64,000 bases of DNA from Balanoglossus misakiensis (lineage: Eukaryota > Hemichordata), in NCBI GenBank assembly GCA_040954595.2, contig CM082581.2:3286001-3350000 (forward strand), given 5' to 3'. Shown piece by piece: positions 35,301 through 49,545 of this stretch (positions within the stretch are counted from its first letter, which is position 1; each line of letters opens with the position of its first letter). The notes below the pieces were generated by a model. That model was not told the origin of the DNA. It worked only from the letters and a program-made list of their open reading frames with translations, and did no database searches. The position numbers and the translations under genes were made by a program.

Positions 35301-37855
35301 TATGTCATGCAGCAGCTGCAAAATTATATGAAAGGAGTCAAACAATTGTTTCATTAATTATAGTATATGCTACATGTATATGGCAATGTAATGCAAATTT
35401 GCAGGAATGATGGCCCAGTATCAAGTACACATACACAAGAACTGCAGCATGTCGTTATGTCCACTGAGAGACCTACATATTTTGTGAAGACAACAGTCAT
35501 ATTTTGTTGTGCATTGTTATGTCAACAGTTGTGTGAACACTGTATCACATTGTTGTAGAATAATTTTACCATTTCAGGCTTTGCAGTGCCAAGTAGGCAG
35601 ATCAGAGGAGTATTAAAGTGTGATGTGCATCACATAAAAACCAAACCACCATGTAAGCGGAAAATCGCTCACACAGATTCTGATTTGCACATGTGCTCAG
35701 CCAGAAGAACAATCACACGCCTCAAAGAGAATGTCCTCTGGATACTGTAATTACAGCCTCTCTGCATATTTTACACAATCATGCTTTTTAAGATCATTCA
35801 CTCCTGTGCAGAATTAATTAATGTGTAATAAATTGAATAATAAATTAATAATTCATTTTTTAATTTAGACTCGACATTCATTTTGAATCACTATATCACT
35901 AAAATAAATTACAAATTCAAACAACTAGTCTTCTCATTACTACAAGATGTCATATATGAAGATGGTATCCCAGACCCACGCTACAGTAACTTTTTCCAGT
36001 TTATCACCCCTGTTTAAAAAAATGAGTTCAATGACAGAGCAAGTCCTTTTTACCAGTACATGTATTATCAATGCACCTTCACATAATTCAGCATAAATCT
36101 ATATATGCCACCGTTTCTCTACTTTGTGTATAATCTTCAACAATGGTGCGAGATGAACCAGAATACACAAATTGCAGATAATTGTTCTGGGATTTGGGAT
36201 TATGCTGATAACATGAAATGTGATTCCTCACAAAATAAAGCAATTGGTTGCAAAATGTTACAGGAGCATCAAGCAGTAAATGCACCCAAGAAGTCCAGAA
36301 ATAGTCTCATAGCTCGTTCATAGAAATGTGTCATCATCCAGGCCGGAACTCATTTGATGGAAAACTAAATTTAGCATTTTTTTTAATTATCTAGTGGCGA
36401 GTTGTGCATGACCTTCCCGACCAATATCAATTTATGAAGGTGACATCTCCAAAAGTAGGTCAAAGTTCACCCCAAAACATGTACACAAATTCTGCTCTTC
36501 CAACAATAACCAATAAAACGTGTCCTACAAACTACACTTGCAAGTTGTGATGTACAAAAGTAGGTCAAAGGTCACCCCAAATTCAGAGTCACCTTGTGGT
36601 CCCTATAATAATTAAAGAAGTTTTATATGTAGTAGCAGTATTCTAGTGGCTAATTTGCATAACAATATAAAACTATTGTTATGTTAAATAAGTTCTATTG
36701 TCATCTCAAAGTTAAATAGTGGCCACTGCACTATGCTTTAATTGCTCTGGGGAAAAAACTGTAGTAGCTTTAAAAAAAAAGAATTAACAGCTATTTTTAA
36801 TATTTACAATATTTCTTTTTACAGAAATACAAAAAATATGACCATTGATGGTAGCTGAATCTAAGGTTTCATAAACCCAATGTACATGTAATTTAACCCA
36901 TGAGAAAAAAGAGCTGATGTTCTCTGTTATTCATGTAACTTTCATCCTTGAACATCTTGAACCAGACCATCCCAGTTTGGCCCTCATAATAGCTCACCTT
37001 GAACACAATGAATAGAGTGTGACTTTCCCATATGCATTCAAAAAGCCTTCAACAACAATAAAACAGTGACTTTCTCAGGACACGTTCAGTCAGCCAGAAA
37101 ACCAAGCCCTCATTTGCATATGATATCCACCATCAACTCATACGAGCCCTTTTCCTCTATAAAAAAAATTACATTGACAATACATGTACTCTCAAAGATA
37201 AATTATAGACACTAACATCTTACTTAAAATACATGTTGAGTTATGCTTAGTGCCTACATGTGTACATGCACAGCTGCAAAAACGACAGCAGGCACCTTTA
37301 TGTCATTCTTCTCATCAGGTCACACTAACTATGTATAGCATGCTCTGTAAGAAAATGCTGATATTTGGTAAAAAATGCTGATATTTGGTAGAGTACTGTT
37401 TTTAGTACATGTATAATGATTTTTTTTATAGTTTATACCATTTTGATATGATTACAACCAGAAAAACGCCTGGCAGTTGTCTTTTGGCTGTATTCACATT
37501 GTTCTCAGTGGGTTCAGTACCACACTTGAAGTGTAGTGGCTAATATTGACAAGGCTGTTGAAGAAAATATATGGGTTGTTTAATGGCCACTGTTTCTGTT
37601 TCCTGACTGTGAGAAGTGGTCTCCCCTCAATGTATGAACTGATTGCTACATGTATACCGGGTATTCTATATGGTGTGATGCAAGATAATACTTTTCTTTG
37701 GTTTTCATGGCATGTATCACCTCGAGAAAATGAATACCTCACATGATCATGGACACTATACTAGTACACATTGCCGCAGTTTTTTTTAAAACAAGTAATG
37801 CTTTCATTTATAAACAAATTTGGATGATCCATGTAATGTACGTTGCTTGGGAAAT
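32308..37855. other. Upstream of SLC5A7, no supported gene
   Basis: It would hold the promoter and any untranslated first exons of SLC5A7, none of which can be fixed from sequence alone. It contains a CT-rich stretch near 33690-33715. A 20-base tandem duplication (AATGCTGATATTTGGTA) lies near 37359-37391, and two AGGTCA-type motif pairs near 36457 and 36562. Open frames of about 100 codons or fewer show no domain. Confidence 0.5.
36457..36574 (+). promoter_or_regulatory. Two DR1-type motifs upstream of SLC5A7
   Basis: AGGTCAAAGTTCA at 36457-36469 and AGGTCAAAGGTCA at 36562-36574, both within AAAAGTAGGTCAAAG..CACCCCAAA. That context resembles the complement of the 237-bp minisatellite, so these may be decayed repeat copies. 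They lie about 4.2 kb upstream of the SLC5A7 start. Confidence 0.3.
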
Positions 37856-38224
37856 TTAAAGCCCCCACAGAGCTGCTACTCGATAAAAAACTTGTGAAGA
37901 ATTAAATAATCTCTGATGAGCTTTTAATTCTAGCTAGCAAATGATATTGCCAGATTCTATCAAGAAAAATGTATTTGTGACAAAAGTGACAAAACTCAAA
38001 GAAATATCATTACATTTTTTTTAAAGTAAAATATTGCAATAAAAAATGAAAATCCAATGTCTCACTCAGTGAGGTACACTTACTTTCATGTGTTTTAGTG
38101 GATGAGATCATTCTTTGTTTATGAAGTGGGGAATGCACCGTTTTCATGTCATTTTGCATATTCACATTGCATATGCGGTCATATTTATAATTTGGGGACT
38201 AAGTTGCGGCTCATGGGGCTTTAA
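37856..38224. mobile_element. TTAA-bounded element, TTAAAGCCCC family, copy 2
   Basis: The left end is TTAAAGCCCCCACAGAGCTG and the complemented right end TTAAAGCCCCATGAGCCGC, both TTAA intact, 369 bp. The interior is shared with the decayed copy at 27109-27560. Confidence 0.75.
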
Positions 38225-39775
38225 AGTGAAGTAGCACAGGTGCAAAGCAATTAATTGATTCAATGAATGGAAAATGCAAAAAAGAGATATGCAATACAGT
38301 AGGCCATGTCAAAGGTCACTGTTTTGCACCTGTACCACAATGGTATAAGTTGCATTGGCACTTTTCCCACGCTGCACTATTTTGAAGCCTTACAATATAA
38401 GTTTTTCTTTGATTTTAGGGGGAAATGTCTTCTATAGGCTTACTAAACTGCCAGGACGTTAAACAAGTGTGAAAAATGTTGCTGTTCTCTGGTTATAGAT
38501 CAATTAACACATCAAATACTTAAATTACATTTTTCCAGAAATTGTTTTTAAAGAAAGCAGCTTTCTCCAGGGATGAATAATTTTTGGATTTTGTATACAT
38601 CCGACTGACACAAAAGTTCAATGTCTGAAAAAAGGGTCATCTTTGCCCCTAAAAATAATGGTATAGCCCAACGGGGTAAAGTCCTGTCTACTATTAACTT
38701 CACCAGGTCCAGAAAAGTGCATATTGCAAAAATCACATTCAACACATTATTTTACAGCTTGAAAAATTGAAATGCTGGTATATAAGTATAACTTCATTAC
38801 TATTTAAGCCCTGCCCATCTTAATCTAATCAATTCTCGCCATTCTGAAGGTGCACCTGCCTACCAAATTGTATCTTGAATCTGGAGTCGTTCTTTGAGAT
38901 GTATTTGAGGTTAACCAACACATCAGTTTGCAGACTGAGCTGTAGCTGCAGTTCAGTGATTTTGCCTCGGTTTGTGCCTGGGGCTACCTGCACACACCAC
39001 CATGGTTTGTGTGTTAGACAGCAAAACCAGCAGCTCACGAGTTTCACTCAAAGCAAACACAATGTCAAGTACATTGATTACATTTGTACTTATTTTACCA
39101 AGTTGGGAACACAATCGCCTGTTGTCCTGGTAAATCACGCACAGTCGACCGGGCAGATATTTCTAATCTATTAGTGCATGACATACTAGCCCGGCCATGA
39201 TTCAGCGTGACTTTCCAGAAAACAAGCGACTGTGGCCACAGAGCCAACACTGGCAACAAGTGAAGATTTCAGTAACTATAACTTGAAAGTTGTTTTCTGT
39301 ACACAAAAATATAAGCGGCGGCGCGTACACACCGGGGCAATCATTGGTGTGGCACCTCGGTGTGGCCATGGACGTAAAAAGAGAATGTGTACGGTTCAAC
39401 GACCACCTTCAATGCAAGTTCACCCCACACCACACAAAGACCAGGCACAATCAGGACCACCGTAATCTAACAGTAATCCCTTTCCACGTCTAGCTCAATG
39501 GACCAGCAAACATTGCATGGCTTCGTGCGATCACAGTCACTCCACAATCTCTGTGTATATGATTTCAGTAAGAATGTGTGACTGTCGGGCATTGGGACAT
39601 AACTTACCATTCTAAAAATCTTACCGATCTGAGAAAACGACCTGTACCAAACTTGTTAGTAAACACGTTTCGATTGTGTTCTGACCTCGATTATTGGGTC
39701 AACCGCAATGCACATTGGGTAATTTATGCCGCGAATTTTGAAGTTGTACGTCTACGCCACTATTTACATACTCCC

Positions 39776-39936
39776 ATATATGGCTGAAATGGCATATTTG
39801 AGTGTTCTATTAAAGAACATATGGTGGCGCTCTTTTTTTCGCGTGTGCCACCCACTAAAAATCTGTGATTGGCTGGATCTCAATTTGCAATGGTAACTCT
39901 AGCGAAATTTGCATATGTGACCGTATACCATTATCT
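39776..39936. mobile_element. Inverted copy of the TTAAAGGTAT element
   Basis: Runs from CATATATGGCTGAAATGG through GAACATATGGTGGCGCTC to TGACCGTATACC. It matches the complement of 55426-55606 along most of its length. Terminal TTAA sites are not preserved. Confidence 0.6.
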
Positions 39937-39996
39937 AAAACACACTGGGGTCTGGATACCAGACTACGATGATTGTAGCCCTGCGTACACCTAGGT

Positions 39997-41405
39997 CAGA
40001 GGCGTAGATACCCCCCGGGGTAGGGACCGGGGTGGCACTTGCCACCCCCCCCCCCCCATGCTGAAGTTGTGTTAGGCCTAAGGCTGCATTCACAAACACC
40101 TCTGGAGGTGGGGGGGGGCGGGAGAATTCAATTTTTTTTACCGCTAATTTTCACATGCCCCCCTACACAACCCGAAATATTTTCAAATCCCCCCCTTCCG
40201 AACTGGCAAAATTTTGAAATCCCCCCCCCCCCATTTTCTTTCACAGAGCAAAACACATCACCTATCTATCTTGTAAAAAAGAAAAACAGTGCTCCCATGA
40301 AAAGACTTTGAAACTGATGTTTCCCCTCATCAGTGGGTATAAAAACTGAACATTGTTTTTATTTTGTAAGTATTTGTATTCTGTGTTGGGAGACATTGTA
40401 AACCGAGAATTGAAGGGGGTGGGTATGGGAGGGGGTGTCCCCCTCCCACGTAAGAAAATTTGATAAAATACAGAGCTCAAAGCTGCATTTTAATGAACCC
40501 GGCAAAAGCAAATTAACTCAACTATCGGTATGTTGGGGAGGACAAATTTAACCATCGTCGCTCAAAGTTATCATGGTGTGGGGGCAAGTCCCCTGACCTG
40601 GGACACTAGATAAACCAATCAATGATTGAAAGGTGTTGATGAATGGAGGGGGTGGGTGTGGGAGGGGGTGTCCCCTTGCCACATTAGAAAATTTTGTAAA
40701 AATAAAGGGCGCGAAACTGCATTTTTGTGGACTCAAAATAGATATTTAGTCATCAAAGTTTTCAAGTCCCCCCCTTTCAGTCCCTAAATTATTTCAAATC
40801 CCCCCTTACATACCTTCAATTTTTTCAAATCCCCCCCCCTCAATTCTCCTGCCCCCCCCCTCCAGAGGTGTTTGTGAATGCAGCCTAAAGACATACTTTC
40901 GCCTCCCCAACTTTGGGGACTAAAAATTGCTTTTGAGTCCACAAAATGCAGTTTCGAGCTCTTCATAATTTCTAACGTACTACTGAGAGGGACGACCCTC
41001 CCACACACCCCGGCCACACTACCCCCTTCATTCTTCGACATATTTCATTCAGTGGCTTTTCTAGTGTACCGGGGCAAGGACTTGACTTGGCCTCCCTAAC
41101 TACTAGTATGCTTTGAGGGCAATGGTAAAATTGTCCTCCCAAACATTATTGAGTTAGGTTGAGTTCATTAAAATGCACCCACCCCTCACCTTTCGATTTA
41201 CCCTGTCTGCCAACTATTGTAATGACTTGTACCGGTAGTTTTAATTTAATCATGGAGCTAGCCTACCAAATTGTCTTATTTAATTGTTTTAATTTATTCG
41301 TGGATTCAAATTGTCAGTGTAGGCCTAAGTCATTCACTACCAGACAGTTGGTTTCATTTGCTTCCCCACCCCCACCCCAACCATGAATTGCATCCTACGC
41401 CCCTG
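39997..41405. mobile_element. Composite G/C-run element with CAGRGGCGTAG ends
   Basis: The left end is CAGAGGCGTAG and the complemented right end CAGGGGCGTAGG. The direct repeat TAGGT abuts both sides (5-bp duplication). The interior contains many C and G homopolymers, and a block (TTTTGTAAAATAAAGGGCGC and flanks) shared with the 9757-10697 element. No transposase is seen. Confidence 0.5.
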
Positions 41406-44400
41406 TAGGTATCTGTGTTCCAGGAATTACTTTTTATGTGGAGGACGACTTCTTTAGATCATTGTGGTGCCAATCGCTGAGGCAAATTTCAATAACCTTG
41501 GATGAACACAGAACTGTCGCGGTGCAGCCCGCACAGTGACGTCGACCCCTTCACACTTTGTTATTGAGAAAAAGGTGAAAACAGTTTTTTGACACTTTAT
41601 CAAGGTAGACTCCAAAAGACGTTGACATTTATGTACATGTATTATGTTAGGCTACCTGTTGATGTGACCGACCAGGACATACATGCAGTCATTTAAAAAC
41701 AATCTCAGAAATTTGAAGTAAAATCGAAAAAATCAATCATGTTGCATGGCTTTATGGAGTCAGACTCATGACATCATGGTTTGTACATATGATGGGCGTG
41801 GCTCGGATTGTTATACATGTATAAAGAATACTGAAAATACTAGTTGTACCATAGACAGTAGAAATGTGTCATCATCTGTCTATGATTGTACTGAGTTCAG
41901 TTCTGTCACTCACTAGTAATTATGTAAATTTATGTGAATGGTTGCATAATGTTCATAAAAACACTGAAACAAATAGCTCCCTGTGATTTCATGGGGTTGG
42001 CCAAGGTTGGGTTGGCCTTTATATAAAGGGGCCTGAATTATTAAGAAATTAAATGCTGCTATGAAAAATGCCAATGCAATATAATTTATTCGAGGGGGAA
42101 GAAAATTTTTTGATAACACTTACAAGGCAACAATAACCAGAAGTACATTGTATTCTTTGTTTAACGAAAGGCACAGGTCCGGCGACAATCTCCACACGGA
42201 CTGCGCATAGTGAGACTGTGGAGCACGTACGACCACAGTTAGGGACTGAGATAGGGGACTGTGGTACGACCTAGATTACGTAAAAGTCGTCATTGTGTAT
42301 GATGTTAAGTATTAGCGTTGTGGCTAATGCGATGACGTTTTTTTTAGAAATATAATTTAAAATGACTTATCGATTATGTGAGAAAGGCTGGCATTTATAA
42401 CAGTAAAAGACTTGACAAATAGAACAAGATCTAACTAGCAAGGCACACTAGACTAAATCGGTGAAAATATTCCGATCAGAGGGGCACGTTTTTTTCCTGA
42501 TCGGTATATTTCTTCCGATCGGGACAGATTCTCCCATTGCCCTATTGATTTGATTTAGAAATGATTCAACATGGTGGTATAACACTGAACGTCAGAATAA
42601 GCTTCGGCAATTTACCAGTTTGCGTTCGCTCGAAATGCACTATGGGGACAGACACAAAACCGACGGGAGGGGTAAGCGATGATCCAAGAGAAAAGCAAAA
42701 GGCCTTGCTTTTAAACATAATTGCAAAAACGAAGTTTTCTACCTATTCTAATAAAACGTTGCACACAATATTCAGTTACATTTCGTAGTTCAGTCTCAAA
42801 AAGTCTGCAAAATTTTATAGCCTATATTTCCAAGTTGTAATGAGTAAGAACACGTTTATAAAATTAATGTCGATACCTGTGCATAAATGTCGACATGTTT
42901 ACACATGCCGTAATTTCTTTGAATGAACCCTTTGTTTTCAGCACGCATCACTAATGAAATGACTTGTCAATGGTAAGACAAAACAACTGGTGTATTGTTT
43001 GCTGTCTTTTCATGTGTCACAGTCCCTCTATGGACTGTGATGTGTTCAAATGTATAAATAGTCAAAATCCTAAACTGAACACAGCGACTGATTTTCCACG
43101 TTATACAAACACTTACCTGGTATCGAATAGGCTAATTTTCACCGCCTTCTTTATGAACTACAAAATGAATATCCTTCCACTTTTCCCAAATCCGCAATAG
43201 TGGATCTCGTCAGCTTATGATCGGTCGATTCTCCTTGAATATCGCGCGCAGACTACAGTACAAACAAAAAACGCGTATTTCTATGTCCAGTTGTAGGCAC
43301 GTGGTTTTGTTTGTACCGTTGTGCTTGCATTCGAGTTAAACCACAAACTTACGTGTTTCGCCTATTGGCGGACAAACGTTCTGTTGGCACAGGCAGCCTT
43401 AGATCTGATCCGACAACGCGACAGGTCTTTATGCCTTCTCGTCTCAGGAAACTGTTTGAGTCAAAGGGAACTGTAATGTTACGTCAATGCACACATTATT
43501 GGCAGGGACGATGTTGGTGCTTTAAATATGAGTAAAGCAGCGACAACGTTGGCGACAATAAACGCGGTCTATGTTTATAAGTGTGCGTGCCACACGGCGT
43601 ATCTAGCGTATCTTCGTATAAGACATGCATAAAAATTAATAAAATTATAATCCGACCAAATTAAATTGGGAAATTTGTATTTAGTGTAACGGGAACACGA
43701 TTTGTAATTTGTAAACTACAGCGTACGTCATCTACAGCGGAATAAGAGGAAAGGCCATATTTGCTTATAATTTGATATAATTAGGAAAAATCAATTTGGA
43801 CATAGGGCCTAATTGGCTAAGAATTTGCGAGGGGCCGGGGGTAAAGGAAAACTATCTGCGACCCATTTTCATCTCTATTTATCAACGATATTAACGAAAA
43901 CTCAATTTCATAAACGGTCAGGAGCATGAACTTTTCCCAAAAAGAACACTGAACAATTTATCTGAACAAGAAAGTATAACATAAATAAAATGTCTGTGTG
44001 TCAAGTTAAATAACCTTTCCTACAAAATTCATTTACTCAACGCCGCGTTGCCATTATAAAAACCCAGTAATACACCACACCATATGAATCTACTCCAGCT
44101 AAAATAATCAATGCATGTATTGGAAATCGAATTTAATCCGCCAGTGCTGACATCACGACCAAAGCACGTGGTTAAACATCAATGTATACTTAATGCATTT
44201 ATAGATATCAAAAATCAAATCAATATCAGATTTAACATAGACCATCGACCTGAGATTTGTACTCCTTTCATTGTAATACCGCTACATTTATATTTCCTCT
44301 CAAATTATGCACATGTCTTTCGTTTATTCGAAATGAACTGGATTAATCAGTTGTTATAGGTGCTGATAACGCGGACTTCATTAGCTTGGCATCCAAGGTA

Positions 44401-46150
44401 TAAATGAATGGGATTGAAGTCTAGTAAAATTGGTATTGATTTTAAATGGACAGATGCAAAATAGCGAATGCGCGTCAAATGAAATGCCTATATGCGTCCT
44501 CATATACATGCTGTTAATTTTGCACGAGTGTATCTTTTATTGGGTCTTGTCATTTACAGTCACACGGCAGTGAATTAATTATTCAATTAACCTACGACAT
44601 GAATATACAGCTAATTCACATAAGTCTAAGGGCGTCTGGATTTTATCCCCAAGTTATTAGAGTTTACGACTCTGAACAGTGCAGCGTCAGCGTTTGCTGG
44701 TGTATACCCGCCTGTGTCCTCTGAGACTAGACACGATGCTTAATTTTGCCTTGAACGTGACTAATTTATAAGTGCTTTTCGAGTCAAACGTTTTATCTCA
44801 CCTTTTCAATGGTGTAACAGTGCAAACCCAATATGGCCCTAAAGCGATTCCCCTCTATGATTGGTAACGTACTTCATCTTTAGACAATATTTTAGTACTT
44901 TCATCAAGTGTATCCTGTAGTTTCGTAGGCTATATTTCTTACAACATGTTGGCATGACCAGAATTCGGCTTGTCATCACATACTATATACGTATCCTAAC
45001 TGGCAAAGTTATTGTTGACAATTGAAATTTGTCCGGACTATTTTAGTGTCAACACCAACTTACACTTCGCACGTACAAATATTTTATTGACTATAGCAGG
45101 TGGAACAAGAAACTGACACCGTTGTACAGACAGAAACAGTGGTGTAATCCTCAAAAGTTACAGTTTCCGTCCTTTAAAATGCCTTGTTCGTGTATTCGCT
45201 GAAAGTCAGTGTGCGAGATTATTTTTTTCTAACAAATTAAATTTCCGATTTCTTTTTCCGCAATTCGTTACGCTTGAAACGCTAATCAATCATGCCTGGT
45301 TATATATCCCTTGTAAGCCCCGGTAGGCAATCGTAAAGAGTGTCCATTTAATCTAAAGTCATAGATCGTTGACCTATAGTCTGTGACGTCATCAGATGAC
45401 GTTGTTGGGAATGATAAATATCAGGATGAAATAAATTGTTCCCCGCTTCCGTTGCACAAATAACAAACGTAAAATCACCATTTAAGGAAAGTCAAATAAA
45501 AGGACCCCACCTGTTACAAAGTCTGACCTGATGCAATACAATTTCGTTCGCAACCCACGAGAAACTATTAATAACTCGAACTGTGGGTGTGGGGATCTCA
45601 TCATCATTAATTCTGGAGGTTTCCATAATCTGATATTCAGAAATGTGTCTGAAATGCGATAGCGTGGACGTTTCAAAATATCGCATATCAGTAATTCGGC
45701 AATAGTTGCTTCGCAACCAGTATAATTTCAAAGAGAGGAGGCGATATATTTCTCATGTTTCTCTCCAGCAGCGTGTCAATCAACTCAATTCCATTAGATG
45801 AAATTAGAGGATTTTGGTTGTTGTGTGTGTCCCTGCAAAAAAGCTTGTAACGCAGCCGAGTGGGTTGTAATTGAACGTTGTAAAGTAATATCCACTTTTA
45901 CTTCCATTGGGGCCTGGGGGTTGCTTCTCTTCACCATGTATTTTTTTCTGTGTAACTCGTTGTAGAAATCTTTAATTGAAAATCAGTGTTTTCCCCGCCT
46001 CCAATATTCTTCATGTCATTGATATGTAAAAAAGATGGACTATTATTAATGAGCAGCACGAGATGCAATAAGGAATGGAAATAGATGTATGAAGTAATTT
46101 CAGGTTTACTATTATATCTGCAGATATTTACCAGTGTCATGTTAAAAGAT
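41406..46150. other. Intergenic, no supported gene
   Basis: Mostly unique A+T-rich sequence between SLC5A7 and the RasGEF gene. Open frames are under 85 codons and show no domain. A CRE-like TGACGTCATC lies near 45385. Confidence 0.5.
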
Positions 46151-46154
46151 GCGA

Positions 46155-46290
46155 CCTAAGGAATTCACTCTTTGAAAGAAACAGAATCCCCTAAAAATAT
46201 TTATTTACCGAAAGCTTAGATAAAGGGGAACATTTTGGTTACTTCAGTAAAAGACCCTGTTTTACACAACCACGTGACAAGCAATTTAAA
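46155..46290. repeat. Partial copy of the 13332-13595 foldback element
   Basis: Shares CTCTTTGAAA, AGAATCCCCTAAAA, TTTTGGTTACTTCAGT and GCAATTTAAATAAC in the same order. The right arm is missing. Confidence 0.55.
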
Positions 46291-46587
46291 TAACCTTCCA
46301 AAAACCAGTTTTCTCGTTGTTTTGATATATCTGGCTCAAATTTGCATGAACACAATCTGTCGTAACTCTCATACAAAGTACATTCTGTTTATCGATGTTT
46401 AGAAATGAGGTAGAAATTTTGATGTTGACAGAAATTTAGAGGTCTATAAAAAACGAAGAATATTCAAGTGTCGAGCAGAGTTCAGTGACAGTTGCTAGTT
46501 GGTGGCCTTCCTTGATAAACTAGAGCATACAACCTGATTACCATACGGACGGGACCTTCGACACAAGCCACTTCTTGTGTCAGCTGC

Positions 46588-46800
46588 TCAATCGCGCGAG
46601 CGGGCGGTGCAATTCAAGACAACACGTAAGGACATTCATTGTATCATGACGGTGGTTGTTGTTGTTGGTTTGTTTTTATTTATTTATTTATTTATTTCTA
46701 TACCACTCGATCGCGAGAGCGGGCGACTCAATTCAAGACTCCGCGTAAGGACGTTCATTGTATCATGATGGTGTTCTTGTTGTTTGTTTATTTATTTGAT
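46588..46800. repeat. Two tandem copies of a ~115-bp unit with (TTTA)n
   Basis: TCGCGCGAGCGGGCGG, CAATTCAAGAC and CATTCATTGTATCATGA recur in order about 115 bases apart, each followed by a TTTATTTATTTA tract. Overlapping plus-strand frames (63 and 83 codons) are repeat sequence. Confidence 0.75.
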
Positions 46801-49002
46801 TATTTATTCATATGGTTACCTTTTTGGTCCCCCAAATGCTATGGCCCCAATAAGAACGTCTACTTCGCCTATGGACCCCTTCAATATTGAAATACGGACA
46901 AAATAATTGTATTGACTGCAAGGATTTTTCTTACCACTTGGCGACGCATACCACGATAGCTGCGTACTGTTTGTATTGAGGCTGATTAAATCAGTGTGGC
47001 ATCATTTTAATACATAGAGTGATCAAATTGCAACATGCAGCCACAATTGGGCGTCGATAAGATGTTCATGTATACCTATCAATAAGCTTATTTAGATGGA
47101 CCAATTTAAGTTGGAAAATAAAGTCATGAAAATAATGCAAATAGTGGCAGCTCTAGATATAATACATAGGTGTATTTTGATGAGTACATATAGCTGTCTA
47201 GCTTGAACTTTACTTACACAGAAATGTCATCAACATGTAGAATTTCTGTGTCTGTTATCGTACAAGATTTATTGGGTTTTATATAAAAATTACAATTCAA
47301 AACAATTTATCACATTTCATATATGCTCAGACTCTTTGACAATACATAAAATATTATAGTTTTCAAATATATACAAGTATAAAAAACAAAATTCACTTCT
47401 GTTCAGACCTTTTAATATATTCAATTTGCATAATGGTACATATATCTACATATTATGCTCAATGGACAACACAATACTAGTTTACAATTGACAAACAAAC
47501 AATATATCACATACTAATTTATAAGATCTAACTGGTGACATTAGATCTGAGGAAGTATAACCACACAATCATGACATAGGTTATATCTGTCGTATCACTT
47601 TGAGAAGTTATTGTCAGTAAATGGCCTCTATCAGATGCTAGTACAATAAAATAATAGTTACAATGGTTTCTTTCTTGCATGGGAAATATTTGGGCATTTA
47701 TGGTAATTTCATTTTAATGGTATATTTTTCTTTTTGTGGGTGGACGGTTATACATGTACGTTGTTCACATTCGACATTTCAGTTTACATGTAAGTAGATC
47801 TCTGCTAGAGGAGAGAAAATCATTTAAATGCCAAAGCAACACACTGTCAGGCAAATGTCAGTCATTATATACCTGACACTGATTAAAGTGAAACATTTTT
47901 GGTTAACCATGGTGTATCTGCAATCATAGGCTTTGCAATCTTGAGGACAAAAAAGTCAATATCAAGTGCACGGACCAATGGCAGAGAAAGAGAATAATCA
48001 AGGGCAGGAATTTGGATAGACAATCGAAAAATCCGATATAAAATCGAGATAAATTGTGATAAACAGCCCCTCCTGCCAGCTTCACTTGGCCGTTGAGGGC
48101 GCAAATTAAATAAGAGGAGAGGTGTGTGCAGGCAGCAAAAGGGGCAGTGAGAGAATCTACTTCATCTAACCAGTGGACTACGGGTGATGACTGGCAATCA
48201 ACAAACAGGAATTACTGTGATTAAACACTGGGGAAATATGTTGGGTACTTCTACCAGCTTGCAAGGAAAGGGCTCTGTTATCTGTAAACTATACCGGTAA
48301 AGGATCATAGTGCAACAGAAATTGACGTGAGGAAAATACAAAAAGCAAGTTACGGCATTTCATTTCTTGGTTTAGTAGTGTTTGGATAAAAACTTTGAAG
48401 ACCAGATGAACTCAATTTCCCACATGCAAGGTTTCATGATGTAACTTCCATTCATAACGTACCAACACAATGAATCCAATAGCCATATCATATGAACATT
48501 GGAACTATATACCCCACCCCAGTATTGACATAATGTATACATGAACTTTACATCAACTTCACTGTTTACTACCAGTACAACACTGATAGAGACTGTGCTA
48601 CAGGAGATAATTCCCCTGTATATAATGTAAATAATAGAGAAGTAAAAAATCTGCATCATGATGGCATTCGCAGTATTTTAGAGGAAAAAGTAAAACCTGC
48701 AAGTCTGTTACTTGACAACAACGGAAGCAACATAAGTGTTTTTGATAGATAAGTTCTACTTATAGTCGGTAACATTCAACTTCGGAAATTTGTCCTTAAA
48801 GTCAGGATTTGATCAGAGAGCTGGTGTTTGTACTTTACTGTTAATGTAAAATCAGGAGCTCTGATGGTGAAGTGAAATTTGTGAAGCTAGGAGAAGAGGG
48901 AAGCTTTAATAAAATGGACTTTCAGTAGTATTGTTGATCTGTAGAATTCACTTCCATCACAACTTCATGGTGAATTTGTTGTCTAATTTGGGAAAATACA
49001 AC
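46801..49002. other. Intergenic, downstream of the RasGEF gene
   Basis: Holds a fragment of the TTAAAGCCCC family near 47085-47150 (TGGACCAATTTAAGTTGG and GTGGCAGCTCTAG). No exon was recognised. Open frames reach 95 codons without a domain. Confidence 0.5.
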
Positions 49003-49090
49003 CTACTGTTTGCCGGCTTTGACTCTATTTTAATGCAAGATTTACTTTATGCTACGTTACTCTCCCTATAACTGCAATTCACTGAGATAA
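49003..49090 (-). pseudogene. Degenerate partial copy of the last RasGEF-gene exon
   Basis: GGCTTTGACTCTATTTTAATGCA and CTCTCCCTATAACTG..ACTGAGATAA match 49558-49630 of the terminal exon, with decayed bases between. Both are preceded by CTACTG, the complement of the stop-codon region. A stop falls inside, so it cannot encode protein. The copy lies about 0.54 kb downstream of the true exon. Confidence 0.55.
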
Positions 49091-49243
49091 TAATATGAGG
49101 TTATTACGAAAATACCACAAAGTATGCACGAGGACATTAGCGCCAAGTATCGCCCGACGCGCAGTGGAGGGCGATGCGCTGCGCTAATGTCCGAGTGCAT
49201 AATTTGCGGTATTTTCATAATAACCTTATTATTATACATCTTA
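49088..49243. repeat. Palindrome of about 155 bp with inner GC-rich hairpin
   Basis: Arms of about 60 bp (GAGGTTATTACGAAAATACC on the left; GGTATTTTCATAATAACCTT on the right), with GGACATTAGCGC and GCGCTAATGTCC nearer the centre. It sits at the edge of the exon-like fragment at 49003-49090. Confidence 0.75.
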
Positions 49244-49545
49244 CATCTCCGTTAGTTCTTGTGTTACATGTTACTTGGCTTTCAAAACGCCCAAAATGCC
49301 GATACAATCGATCAAAACTGCTCAGTTGACTCAGTGAGCAGCCATTTTTCATTTTTGTTTACGTGGGTTGGAGTGGGGGTGTCTTGAAACCGTCCGCATA
49401 ACAGTGCATACCTGTACACAGTGAGTTGGGGCGCCTTGAAACTTGAGGCGTATTTAACACGCGTTCTGTACGTACCGTTCCGTACAGCTTTTTTAGTGCA
49501 CGCTAAATTCTATTGTTCTCGGTGCCAGATGTATAATAATACAAT

